A program made the position numbers and the translations under genes. 64,000 bases of DNA, taken from assembly GCA_001606155.1 (NCBI GenBank), contig LODT01000035.1, positions 62,001 to 126,000 of the forward strand. The letters are read 5' to 3'. The notes beneath the pieces were generated by a model. The model searched no databases, had not been told where the DNA came from, and worked only from the letters and a program-made list of their open reading frames with translations. Of the stretch, positions 43,878 through 54,002 are shown piece after piece (the stretch's first letter is position 1; the number at the start of each line of letters is the position of its first letter). The stretch is from Tieghemostelium lacteum. Its lineage: Eukaryota; Evosea; Eumycetozoa; Dictyosteliales; Raperosteliaceae.

Positions 43878-45432
43878 TTATTTTTGTATTTGAAATATTA
43901 TTAAATACTTTTAAAATTTGTTCAATGGCAGTTGCCTCCCCTGTAAGGGATGAGAAATAACTATAGAATGTGAAATTATTTAACTCTAATCCCACTAGAG
44001 TTCTATTGTATTCAAAGAGGGGATCAAGTAAAGATTTTGTATATTCAATGATACTATTTAGTTTCATCTGTATAATCAGCCTCTGTAAGGTTTGGTTCTT
44101 TGCAATACTTAAGAATACATCATCCATATGCAGATCGGCAGGGAAGTTGATAATTTCAATTTGTTCAAGTCTTGGTATATTGTCAAAAAGCTTAATTAAA
44201 ATTTTACGTGTGTTGTAATATTCATAGATGGAATCTGAGATTTTTAAAGTCAATTGATTGATATGATTAAAGTGGCTGTTGTCTCTAATTGACTCTAAAA
44301 AGATATAGTTTTCATCAGTCATTGAGAAATCAAGATTAGATTGTGTTTGTTTTAGTATAGGTAATTGACAGTAAGAACTAAAAGTGTCTTTTCCAACCCC
44401 ATTATTAGTAAATATAGCATCTAATCTATATAAAACAATTAATGATTCAAATAGTTTAGGTAATAGGGTGTTGGTAGTACTAATGTTAGTTAAGGAAGCT
44501 TGTAATTTCAAATATTGTAAAAGGGTGTTACTTTTACATTCCATTGTATCTTTAGATGGTTTTAAATCTAAATTTAAATTTGTTAAAATTAAACTCTTTA
44601 GACGTTTAAATGATCCTAGATAGTTATACAATGTACTAATATTCATTATATTTAGACCAAATGCAGACATCTTAAGATATTCAAGTGAAGGCAATGTAGA
44701 TGACCATTGGAATAGTTCATCTAAACTTTGGTTGAACATAGGTGCACTACGTTGAAATGTCACGTGTATCTTCAGTCTTTTTAATTGTGGGAATTTATGA
44801 ACCATTAGTAGATCCATTATCTGATTGACATCGATATTTGAGATCTCCAAAAACTGCAATCGATAAGAAAGATCAACTGGAAACTGATAGAAGTGATTAA
44901 ATTGTTGTATATTCTTTAATGTCAATTTAGAAATGTGGGTAGGTGCATTAAAAAGAAATTGTTGAATGGTATCTAGTTGTATTTGGTGTTCAACAATCAC
45001 TGAGAAGTGTGTCAAATTTGGGTATTTTTGAGTAACAATATCAGATGTTAGCTCATTGATGAATGATTGTGAAAGTCTCCTCAATGACAGTAGTACCAAC
45101 TTATTGAGATTTGGTAAAATCAGTCTTCCAGCTGATTTATTATCAAATACCACCAACCTATTGATCTTTTCATATTGTGGGATTATTTCAGTTGGTGATG
45201 TAATATCACCTGTTGAATAATATACACATTTACCAAAACTGATATTCAATCTTTGAAAATTAGATAACTTTCTATGATCAACTTTAAACTTCCTTAATCT
45301 TAATCTAGGTATAATCAATCTATTCCAATCTTTACAAATAAATTGTAATAATCTGTAAACAAGAAGTGGTTTTTGAACTGAATTCAAATAATAATTCAAA
45401 ATCTTTACCAAAACATATTCTGGTATTAACAT
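43789..45432 (-). CDS. F-box/LRR-like dictyostelid protein
   Basis: 547 aa, single exon. It begins MLIPEYVLVKILNYYLNSVQ with a following YRLLQFICKDWNRLIIPRL, an F-box-like start with the typical 'V-x-K-x-W' region. Irregular leucine-rich units follow (NLTHFSVIVEHQIQL, YRLQFLEISNIDVN, QLKRLKIHVTF, LPSLEYLKMSAFGLN, RLKSLILTNLNLDL). It ends in TKLSIRNSEIPSPNEF plus about 15 residues, the part mirrored by the inverted repeat next to it. It is more distantly related to the tandem pair at 37.2-40.2 kb. A substrate-adaptor role is inferred only. Confidence 0.7.
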   Translation of the reverse strand: MLIPEYVLVKILNYYLNSVQKPLLVYRLLQFICKDWNRLIIPRLRLRKFKVDHRKLSNFQRLNISFGKCVYYSTGDITSPTEIIPQYEKINRLVVFDNKSAGRLILPNLNKLVLLSLRRLSQSFINELTSDIVTQKYPNLTHFSVIVEHQIQLDTIQQFLFNAPTHISKLTLKNIQQFNHFYQFPVDLSYRLQFLEISNIDVNQIMDLLMVHKFPQLKRLKIHVTFQRSAPMFNQSLDELFQWSSTLPSLEYLKMSAFGLNIMNISTLYNYLGSFKRLKSLILTNLNLDLKPSKDTMECKSNTLLQYLKLQASLTNISTTNTLLPKLFESLIVLYRLDAIFTNNGVGKDTFSSYCQLPILKQTQSNLDFSMTDENYIFLESIRDNSHFNHINQLTLKISDSIYEYYNTRKILIKLFDNIPRLEQIEIINFPADLHMDDVFLSIAKNQTLQRLIIQMKLNSIIEYTKSLLDPLFEYNRTLVGLELNNFTFYSYFSSLTGEATAIEQILKVFNNISNTKITKLSIRNSEIPSPNEFRSFLHSLNIIYYE

Positions 45433-45566
45433 TTAATTTTGAAAAAAAATTAAAGAAATTTGGAAAATATAAATTAAATAGGAGAGGCAGAAAAAGAAGA
45501 GTTTATTATTTTTTTCTCTGTGCGTGTTTAATCGTATTTCTAATTGGATTATAGGGAAGTAATTCA

Positions 45567-47746
45567 TTAACTTGAAATTTTTTTAAAAAATGAAATGTTA
45601 GTTGGATTGACATTGCTACTATTGTGTACCGATTTTCTCTTTTTACTATCTTGGTGAAAAGATTTACTTTTACTAGTAGTAGTGGTGGATTTACCATTAC
45701 TGCTAGCTTTAGATTTAGTGTTACTATTGGTTTCGTATAATTTATCAAGTTTCCTTTTACCAGTTGCATTGTTAGTAGCTGAAGAGTTTGAATGTTTAGA
45801 TGACAATATATTTATATTTTCATTCTCATCTGTAGATTCTTGAGATGATAAAGAGATGAGAGAGGAATCAGAATCGGAATGATGATCACCATCTTCTTTT
45901 GTAGAAGAAAGATTGAATTGTGGTTGTTTCTTTAGTTGTTGAACTTTTTGTTTCTCCAATTCAATCTCTTTACGAAGTCTTTCTTTATCACGTAAAAGTG
46001 TTTCTTTTTTCTTTTCCAAAGCCTCTTCAGTCTCTTCATCTTCTTTATCAGATTCTTGTTTCTCTCTCATTGCTTCAAACATTTCATTTGGATCCACATA
46101 ATAATGATCTTGGTCATATATTATATAACCATATGGGTCATCATATGAATCATCAAAATCCATAGTTTCTTTAGCAGCTTTTTCAGTTGAAGTAGAGGTA
46201 TTTGATTTATCAGAACTAGAAGTTTTACCAGCAGATTCAACATCAGGTGATTTTTTAGAAATCGTGGTGGTAGTAGTGTTAGAAGTATTTGATTTATATT
46301 GTGGTTGTGAATAGGAGTTTGATGCTTTTTGACTTGACCATGGATCTTCCTCTTCATCTAAAATGTCCTCCACTTTTGATTTTTGATAGATACCTCCAGA
46401 GGAAAACAATTTAGATTTGTTTTTCTCTTTAATTTGCTCCTCTTCATCGTCACTAAATAACAATTCATCTTTAAAAAATGAAGATGTTGACTTTGATGAA
46501 AACTGTTTCTTATCGGTAATATTTGTGGTAGATGGTGAAGTAGAAATAGATGGTTTATTCACCACATTTGGAGTTTCTACTTTTTTATCTTCCTTATTAT
46601 CCTTATTGTTATTAATATTACTATTGTTATTGTTATTATTATTGTTATTGTTAATTTTTATGCCATTTAAAGTCGAATCAACCTTTACGCTTTCAACTTT
46701 TGTAGGTGCTATTGGAGTTGGTGGTGTTGTTGTTATTGTTGGTTTAGTATTGGTATTATTATTATTATTATTGGTTGTTGTGGAATTTTTATTTACATTG
46801 CGTGACAAATCCAAAAGTTTGTCATCACGATCCTGATGCCAAAATATATGTCTACAAAAGGACTCTAAGAACAGTGGTTTTGCTAAAAATGTTTTACCAC
46901 AGTTTTTAAAGATACACTCATAGTATCCTTTTTCACTAGTTTTTATCTCACCATATTTATCTGTGATACCTTTCCATAATGAATCTATATGGTTATCTGC
47001 TGATACCAACTCTGGGCTATCAACATTAATTGGAGAGGTAGTTCTTTGTTGTGGTTGTGGTTGTGTTTGTTGAGAAGTTTGCTGTTGTTGAGTGGTTTCT
47101 ATAGGTTTTGGTGTAGATATTGGTTTCTGTGATGAAATATCGTTATTGTTCACAGAAGTAATTTTAATATTATTAAAACTTTGTGAATTTTGGAAGGAAG
47201 AGGATTGAGTTGTTTGTGATGCCTGTTGGGTTGTTTGAGGTGCTTGTTGAGTTGTTTTTTGCTCTTGAGTAGGATGTTGCGGTTGGGGTTGTGATTGTGA
47301 TTGTGAATTTGAATGTGAATGTGACTGTGATTGTGGTGGTTGTGGTTTTGGTTGGGTAGGTACTTGATGATGATTTTGTTGTGTTGATTGAAAAGTAGGT
47401 TGTTGAGTTTGAGGAGTCGGTGTAGTTTTAAACACAGGGGTTTGTGGTTGTGGTTGTGATTGTGGTTGTGATTGTTGCTGTGGTGGTGTCTGTTGCCTAT
47501 GTATTGCAAATAATTTTCTTGCTTGCTCTAAGGTATAATAACCGCCCTTGCTTTGTAATTCTTTAACAAATTGGACAAAATCATTGTCAAGTGTATGTGC
47601 TTGTGTTGGTTGAAAAGTTGATTGTTGAGTTTGAGGAGTCGGTGAGGGTTTAAAACCAGGGGTTTGTGGTTGTTGTTGAGTTTGTTGTGATTGTGGTTGT
47701 GAACGTGGAAAAAAATATTGTGGTATTGTTGATTTTTTGAGAAGCC

Positions 47747-47822
<76 letters not shown>

Positions 47823-49234
47823 GATATTGCTGTTGATAATATTGCTGATATTGTTGTTGATTTGCTTGTGGCTTTAAGTTATAATATGATGTTGGCATTG
47901 GAGCCATCATTGGAGATTGTTTTGGATAATATAATGGATGATCTAATGGAGTACAAAGATTTTCAGTTTTTAAAATACTTGGTGCGGTCATATATGTTGG
48001 TGAATTATATTGTGGGTAATGTAAAATAAAACCTTTACCACACTCAGTAGAAGTACATTTAACTGATTTACTGTGTAAATTTTTATATTGCCCATCCAGG
48101 GTGAATTTGGAAGGACAGAAACTACATTTAATAATGGCTGAATATACATCACAATAAACACATTGAATACAAGTGCTGCCTTCTGTGTGACCTATATATA
48201 TCTCAGTTGGCAAATAGTATTTTAAACGACATGAAAAACAAGTACTCTCTGTAATATCTTTGAGATCTTTCGAAATATTCCTGTAATAAAAATATGGTTG
48301 TGGGGTTTGATTGGTTTGTTGAACACCACGCGGCACACTATGTTGTTGGTAGTTTTGCTGTGGTTGTTGTTGCTGTTGCTGTTGTTGATAAGGCTGTTGA
48401 CTAGCTGCGGTATATGGTGATTGTGTTGGGGGAACAAATGCTGAAGGTTTAAATTGAGGTGTTTGTTTTGCCTGTACTTTACCCTGTTTCTTTGCAACTG
48501 ATTTAGAAGGTGTTGGTGCAGGTTTCGGAGTTGCCTTGGCAACTGGTTTCCTAAGTGATCCACTTTTGAGTTCCAAATCATATTTCTTCTTTTTTAAATC
48601 GTCTAAAAGTGTCTCATGACTAATTGACAACTCTTGAAATGCCTCTGTTGCTCCAGGTGCTTTATTTTTATCTGGATGTATTAATCTAACCATCTAGATA
48701 ACACAATCAATAATGTCCAATGGTAAGTCATCAAATATGCTTTGAATTTTACGTTTTTCTTAGAAAAAAAAACGACCATCTCATAATGTGTGTGATATAT
48801 GCTATACATACAGCTTTATATTGTTTTTTAATTAGATCCTTATCATTGGTACCAATGGGTACTTGTAACTTCTCATAATATGAAAATGCTGTAAGAATCC
48901 TATTGGCACAATCCAATTGCTCCTTAGTATAGTTTACACTAACCTCTACGGTGACAGTAGAAGACGGCACCTTGTGGGTAGAACTCTGTGCATTATTGGT
49001 ATTTGCTGAAGTAGAAGAATTTTCATTAGCAGCAGTGCTACCATTGGTAGAGCCAGTAGAAGATTCAGCATTCTTCAACATATTCTCCACTTCAAAAATC
49101 AATGTATCTATATCTGTAAGTCCCATCCTTTTGGCTTTCCTAAAGAAATGTAATGCTCTTTCATAATTTTTCTCTAATATATAACCATCAGCAACACTCT
49201 TTGCTTTCAATGCATCCTCTCTGTTGCATTCCAT
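45567..49234 (-). CDS. DnaJ (DNAJB12/14-like) protein with zinc ribbon and long tail, one apparent frame change
   Basis: Exon 1 is 48812-49234 and exon 2 starts at 48693. The N-terminus (NREDALKAKSVADGYILEKN) has the tetratricopeptide-like start of DNAJB12/14. The splice completes the J domain, IKKQYKAMVRLIHPDKN, with HPD at about 147-149. A cysteine-rich zinc ribbon lies at about 292-365 (CFSC, CIQCVYC, CSFC, CTSTEC). After a 25-unit poly-Q the first frame closes at 47650. Another frame runs on to 45567, with SKGGYYTLEQARKLF, a CIFKNCGKTF...FCRHIFWH zinc-finger-like block, acidic segments and a basic end. One extra base in the six-T run at 47733-47738 would join them into about 1182 aa. A repeated unit (PTPQTQQ) present on both sides of 47650 in the second frame supports one gene. 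Confidence 0.72.
47382..47674. repeat. imperfect direct repeat, about 72 bases, within the DnaJ gene
   Basis: Copies at about 47603-47674 and 47382-47453 share a core of 18 or more identical bases and encode QTPGFKPSPTPQTQQSTF and QTPVFKTTPTPQTQQPTF in the same frame. Confidence 0.75.
47749..47823. repeat. TTG microsatellite (25 glutamine codons on the minus strand)
   Basis: An unbroken run in the DnaJ reading frame, next to the apparent frame change. Confidence 0.95.
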
Positions 49235-49630
49235 TTCGTTTCTTGAAACTGGTTATGTGTTGTGTTTTGGTAAAAAAAAAAAAAAGTTCCAAAAATAAAT
49301 AGAAAATATAAATATATACAAAGTGTACAATATAAAAAAAAAATACTAGTAATTATAATAAATTCTATATATCTATTTAATAAAATTACTTTGTCCTCAC
49401 ACTTGATTTCCAATTTAATAAAAAAATAAAAAAAAAAAATCACTGAAATTTAATTTAAAAAAAAAGTGTATTTCGAATAAAAGGCGGGGATGATAAATAA
49501 ACATATACACACATGAAAACACACACACTTTTTATATTAATGTTGTTTTTTTAACTTGATTTGGAAATTAACCATTACTGCTTTTTGTTATATGATTTTT
49601 GTTTTATAAAATGTATGTACCTAATTTAAT
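49235..49630. other. intergenic, eS6 3' side to DnaJ promoter
   Basis: 396 bases between the eS6 stop and the DnaJ start. Here both genes are on the minus strand, so the region is the DnaJ promoter plus eS6 3' sequence. It has several A and T tracts and a CACACAC stretch near 49511-49531. No gene seen. Confidence 0.55.
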
Positions 49631-50583
49631 TTATTTTTTGGAGGCAGCGGTTTTGGCAACTGGTTTAGTGGCAGCTGGTTTAGTGGTGGCAGCAGTGGTG
49701 GCAACTGGTTTAGTGGTGGTGGTTGGTTTTTCAGAAACTTTAGAAGAGGCTTTAGAAGATCTCTTGGCAGCTGATCTTTGAACCAAGAGTTTTTGGTATT
49801 CTTCTCTTTCTTTGGCAGCACGTTCGTGTCTCTTGACGTTATCCATACGGAGGGCCTTTTGTCTGGCAACGGAAGTTGGTGTAACTAAACGTTGGATCTT
49901 TGGAGCCTTTGAACGGGCTTTCTTTCCGTTCTTACCTGGAACTTCACGTCTGATGACATAACGTCTGACATCATCTTCTTTGGCCAATTTAAAGAGTTTT
50001 CTAATGTTGCTAGCTCTCTTTGGACCTTTTCTGGATGGGATAGAGACATCAGTGAGACCTGGGATTTCATTGTCACCCTTTTTGACAATAATCAATTGCA
50101 ATGAACTGATATCTTCAGCAACGATGCAACCACGGACTGATTTTCTCTTTCTTTCACCTTCTCTCTTTGGGTAGTAACATCCAGAGTCTTTGTTCAATAA
50201 TAAACGAACTCTGTGTGGGGTGGCAACACCTTGCATCATTGGGAAACCTTCAGTATCATTTCCACCAGTGATCTTGAAAACGTAACCTTTATATTCATCA
50301 CCTAAAGTATCGGCAACAACTTCTTGTCCCATACGTTTGTCCATGAAACAACGTCTATTTTATACATCAATCAGTATAATGTTCTTTTTCTCCTATTTTC
50401 ATCCTCTGTTTTTATCCTCCTAATCCTCATCCTATAATAATAACCTACACTTTTAATTTATCTTCGATTGAGACAGATTTTTGAGCCCCAGTTGATGGGT
50501 AAGCGATATTGAGCTGTAATTTGGATTAGTATATTTCTCTCTCTTTTAATGTTAATGTAAAATGTATCTATTCATACCTTCAT
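49631..50583 (-). CDS. rps6: 40S ribosomal protein S6 (eS6)
   Basis: Exons are 50578-50583 (six bases, ATGAAG), 50449-50513 and 49631-50354, giving 264 aa. The joined N-terminus [20 protein letters not shown] matches eS6. The third exon continues [63 protein letters not shown] and [16 protein letters not shown]. The usual phosphorylated C-terminal serine cluster appears as KRSSKASSK. It is followed by an unusual Thr/Lys/Pro/Ala tail with repeated TTKP and KPVA units, slightly longer than in animals. It is a component of the small ribosomal subunit. Confidence 0.96.
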
Positions 50584-50857
50584 GTTTATATGTGCAAAGA
50601 GAAAGAAAGAACAAAAAATCTGAAAAAACTCACTTTTCGAAAAAAAAGCGATCAAAAAAAATTATCAAAAATAATTTAAAAAAATTAAAATTTTTGATGA
50701 AACGTGACACACACTTATTCTCAAAACCTTCTGCATTGGTGAACTATTCAGAAATTAAAGTTATTACATATCATTTGGTTTTGTGAGACTAGAAAGAAGG
50801 AGGAGGAGATATTATTTACATTTTGATTTTTATTACTTGAATAATATATGTACATGT

Positions 50858-51445
50858 TTAGTCATTAGTTGTATTCACTTTTAAAAGTCTTGCTAATTTG
50901 TAGTCAAATAAATCACAACGAATTTGCATTTCAATTTCATAAAATGGATTCTTTAGTACATAGTCTGCATATAGTTCATAGATTCCACGTAATATCTCAT
51001 CAACACTAGGATGGTTTGGATCTGCTACTATAAAAAACTTAATACCTAAACACGTGTTTATAAATCCTATTGTAAGTATAGTACATGTGAAGAAGGAGAA
51101 CATATTGAAAGGTTACCTACCTGTAGGTGACTGAAAACAGTGTAGTTTAAAAGTTTCAGTTTCAATTACATCTATACCAGATGATGATTCTGTAGTTGGT
51201 GATAAGTTACTTGCAATAGCATGTAAACCGTGAAATGTCGATCCTAATCTAATATATGCATTTAATGATAGTTTTTCAGTTGGTCCAAAATCCTTTAATT
51301 CAATTTATATTGAGTATATTTAATTGGTGTCAGAATTTAAAATAAAGCTTCTTGTAATGTTATTTTTTTTAGTTTAGGTTGTTGTTCATACATTTTGAAA
51401 TATCAATGTACCAGCTTTATTTAGAATATACAGTGAATAGATCAT
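50858..51445 (-). CDS. trappc4: TRAPP complex subunit 4 (Trs23/TRAPPC4), short form
   Basis: Exons are 51392-51445, 51121-51292 and 50858-51045, giving 137 aa. Exon 1 is MIYSLYILNKAGTLIFQN, the longin-type start. Exon 2 reads DFGPTEKLSLNAYIRLGSTF, then SSGIDVIETETFKLHCFQSP. Exon 3 adds GIKFFIVADPNHPSVDEIL, then YADYVLKNPFYEIEM and IRCDLFDYKL. This matches TRAPPC4 end to end. The PDZ-like insert found after LIYQ in the animal protein is missing, as in plants. The subunit is part of the TRAPP core that activates Rab1/Ypt1 in ER-Golgi traffic. Confidence 0.92.
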
Positions 51446-51642
51446 CTAATATAAATATGGGGGTCAAATGCAATTCAAAAACTATTTTATAAAACAAAAA
51501 ACAAAAAAGTGTATTTTTGATATTTTTTTTTATTTTTATTTGAGTGCTTATTTGGATATTAGAATTAAAAAGAAATCAAATTTAGTTATATTTTGGGAAC
51601 CATTTATATTGGATTCCTTAAAAGAAAAAAAGTGGTAAAAAG

Positions 51643-52743
51643 ATGGATGCAATTGTAACTAAGATGGAAGAGACTTTAGAGAGAAAAAAGTCAATTACAT
51701 TGATTGTAGAAAAGAGAAGTATGGCTATAGATTACATTAGAAGAATACATGAAGCTGCATACTATTCAAATACAGGTACTGGTGGTGGAAATGGTGGTTT
51801 TAATACTACACATTTGGGTACTAGTGGTGCAGGTAGTAGTAATAGTCTAATGAATGGTGCCTCTTCAAGTACCTCTTCTCTCTCTAGTTTAGTATCCTCA
51901 GTTAGTAGTAGTAATAATAATAATAGTAGTAGTGGTAATATCAATTCACAAAGAGCAATTCATTGGATGAATGTTGCTCAAATTCAGAAATCAGATTTAG
52001 AGAAATCAACAGATATTCAAAAACGTCTTTTAGGTTGGTTTTGTTTGGGATTGAGTTTGGCACCTTTGACTACTACTGATAAGGGTCCTGCCTATGTGCG
52101 GTCACTAGTTCAATTGATGGAAGAGTACGACTATCACTTTGAACTTGGTAGCGCAATGCAAGGTGTCAAAGTACTCCTCTCCAAAAAACAACCAACACAC
52201 ACTGTTGTAAATGAAAATGAACACATTAAATCAAAAATTATGAAAATAGGTAACACTGTAGTCTATGAGTTTCTAAAGATATTCAATATCTCCATGGCAA
52301 AGGATCTAGACTATTTCCATGTGGTTTTCTCCCTATTGGAGATTCTAGAACTCATTTATAAAAAGTTTGACAAGGAAACTTGTTCTTCAAAATATGTCTA
52401 TGAGGCACTACTTAAAGTAGACTCTAGACTGAAACATCACATTTTTGGTTTCCTCTCCAAAGAGATTGATAAAATCTCAACTCAGATTATTCGTGAACAA
52501 TTGGAATTCACTATCCTATGTACAAGTATTAAAGATAAAGATATTCAACAAAGTATATCTTTACAATCAAAATTAGCAAATAGTTTATCATCTTCAAATA
52601 GTTCTGTTAATAATAATAATATCAATAGTAGTAGTAATAATAATAATAATAATAATAGTAATAATAACTCACCTCAACCTACAACACCATCAGTATATGG
52701 TATTGGTGGTGGTTCTTCAAATTCACTCTCATCTGATGAATAA
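51643..52743 (+). CDS. Unrecognised helical protein
   Basis: 366 aa, single exon. A conserved-looking N-terminal helix (MDAIVTKMEETLERKKSITL, then EKRSMAIDYIRRIHEAAYY) is followed by a Gly/Ser/Asn insert (about 43-108). A long helical body comes next (WMNVAQIQKSDLEKSTDIQK, RLLGWFCLGLSLAP, YVRSLVQLMEEYDYHFELGS, VVYEFLKIFNISMAKDLDYF, LEFTILCTSIKDKDIQQS). The tail is Asn/Ser-rich. Its composition outside the inserts is that of an ordinary folded soluble protein. I cannot name a family. It is divergent from TRAPPC4. Confidence 0.7.
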   Translation: MDAIVTKMEETLERKKSITLIVEKRSMAIDYIRRIHEAAYYSNTGTGGGNGGFNTTHLGTSGAGSSNSLMNGASSSTSSLSSLVSSVSSSNNNNSSSGNINSQRAIHWMNVAQIQKSDLEKSTDIQKRLLGWFCLGLSLAPLTTTDKGPAYVRSLVQLMEEYDYHFELGSAMQGVKVLLSKKQPTHTVVNENEHIKSKIMKIGNTVVYEFLKIFNISMAKDLDYFHVVFSLLEILELIYKKFDKETCSSKYVYEALLKVDSRLKHHIFGFLSKEIDKISTQIIREQLEFTILCTSIKDKDIQQSISLQSKLANSLSSSNSSVNNNNINSSSNNNNNNNSNNNSPQPTTPSVYGIGGGSSNSLSSDE

Positions 52744-53078
52744 ATCAACTAACAAAAACTCTGTTTAAATAATGTAACCATATTTATTGTCATATAAAAA
52801 TAATCAAACCCAACCCCTAAGTTGTAATAAAACAATTTCCATACAATCCAATACTTAATAAATAATTTGAAATGCCTTTCTACCATCCTTATCCAAAATG
52901 TTATGCATTTTATAATAAAATATTTTCAACTATACAAGCTTTGATTGGTATTTTGATTTAAGGTATCCTAAATATTTACAATTTTATAAATAGAAAATAA
53001 AATGAAATATTGTATTATATAGAAAGAATTGATATTTTTATTATAGTTCCAAAGATAAAACCAGTTTTCTTTAATTTT
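52744..53078. other. intergenic between convergent 3' ends
   Basis: 335 bases between the stop of the orphan gene and the stop of the uS7 gene. AATAAA-like sequences occur on both strands, fitting two opposed poly(A) regions. No gene seen. Confidence 0.6.
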
Positions 53079-53802
53079 TTATCTAAAGGATTTAGCAGCT
53101 CTTTCGAGAATATCTTTTTGCTGTTGATTTTTAAAAAAGAAGAATAAAATATATTAGTTTACTATACTCTCAAATAAGAACTTGGTTATAGTGTTTAAAA
53201 ACATACCTTAATAGCATAAGAATTTGGACTTGCTTTACTGGCATTGATCAATTCATCAGCCAAACATTCAGCTAAAGTTTTGATATTTCTGAAACTTGCA
53301 GCTCTAACACCTTGAGTGATTAAGTAAAGAGCGTGATTAACACGTCTCATTGGAGAAACATCAACAGCTTGTCTTCTTACAGTACCAGCTGAACCGATAC
53401 GAGTTGAATCTTCTCTTGGACCAGAGTTCATAACAGCTTCAACTAAAACCTGTAATAAAATGTTAGAATAAACCTGTTTCGTCTGTTCTGTGTGTGGGTA
53501 GGGTAAATGATATTTACTTGAATTGGGTTTTTATCAGTCAAAAGAGCAATAATTTCGAAAGCTTGTTCAATGACACGGATGGCCATGACCTTTTTACCGG
53601 CATTACGACCAAACATCATCATAGAGTTTGCTAATCTTTCAACGATTGGGCATTGAGCCTTTCTGAAACGAACTTTGTTGAAACGACCTGATGAGTGTGG
53701 TAAGAAAACTTGTTTCTTAAAACAGATGTAATCGCTCAATGAAATATCAGAGCATTTAACATCATCATATCTCCAACGACCAAATAATGCGATTTCTGAC
53801 AT
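53079..53802 (-). CDS. rps5: 40S ribosomal protein S5 (uS7)
   Basis: Exons are 53518-53802, 53207-53449 and 53079-53120, giving 189 aa. Exon 1 starts [20 protein letters not shown] and includes [20 protein letters not shown]. Exon 2 has [39 protein letters not shown] and [18 protein letters not shown]. The 42-base third exon ends the protein with [13 protein letters not shown]. The ATG at 53800-53802 is chosen over an upstream in-frame start because it fits the family length. It is a small-subunit protein that contacts the E-site. All three exon phases are 0. Confidence 0.96.
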
Positions 53803-54002
53803 TGTGTGTGTGTATCTGTGGCTGAAAACGAAAAGAGAGAGAAAGGAGCAAAAAAATTTTCTAATCACAAATTTTGTGAATTTTTTTTTTCAAATTTATT
53901 TTTTTTTGATTTAAATTTGATTTATTTACATTGACGATAACGAGTCTTTTTTGTGTTTGTATTTTAATGTATTTTTTTTCAAAAACATATTAATTATTAT
54001 AA

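Noticed and set aside
49207-49443. Minus-strand open frame upstream of the DnaJ gene
   Set aside because: It is a Phe/Ile/Tyr-rich reading of promoter A/T tracts, overlapping the true DnaJ start.
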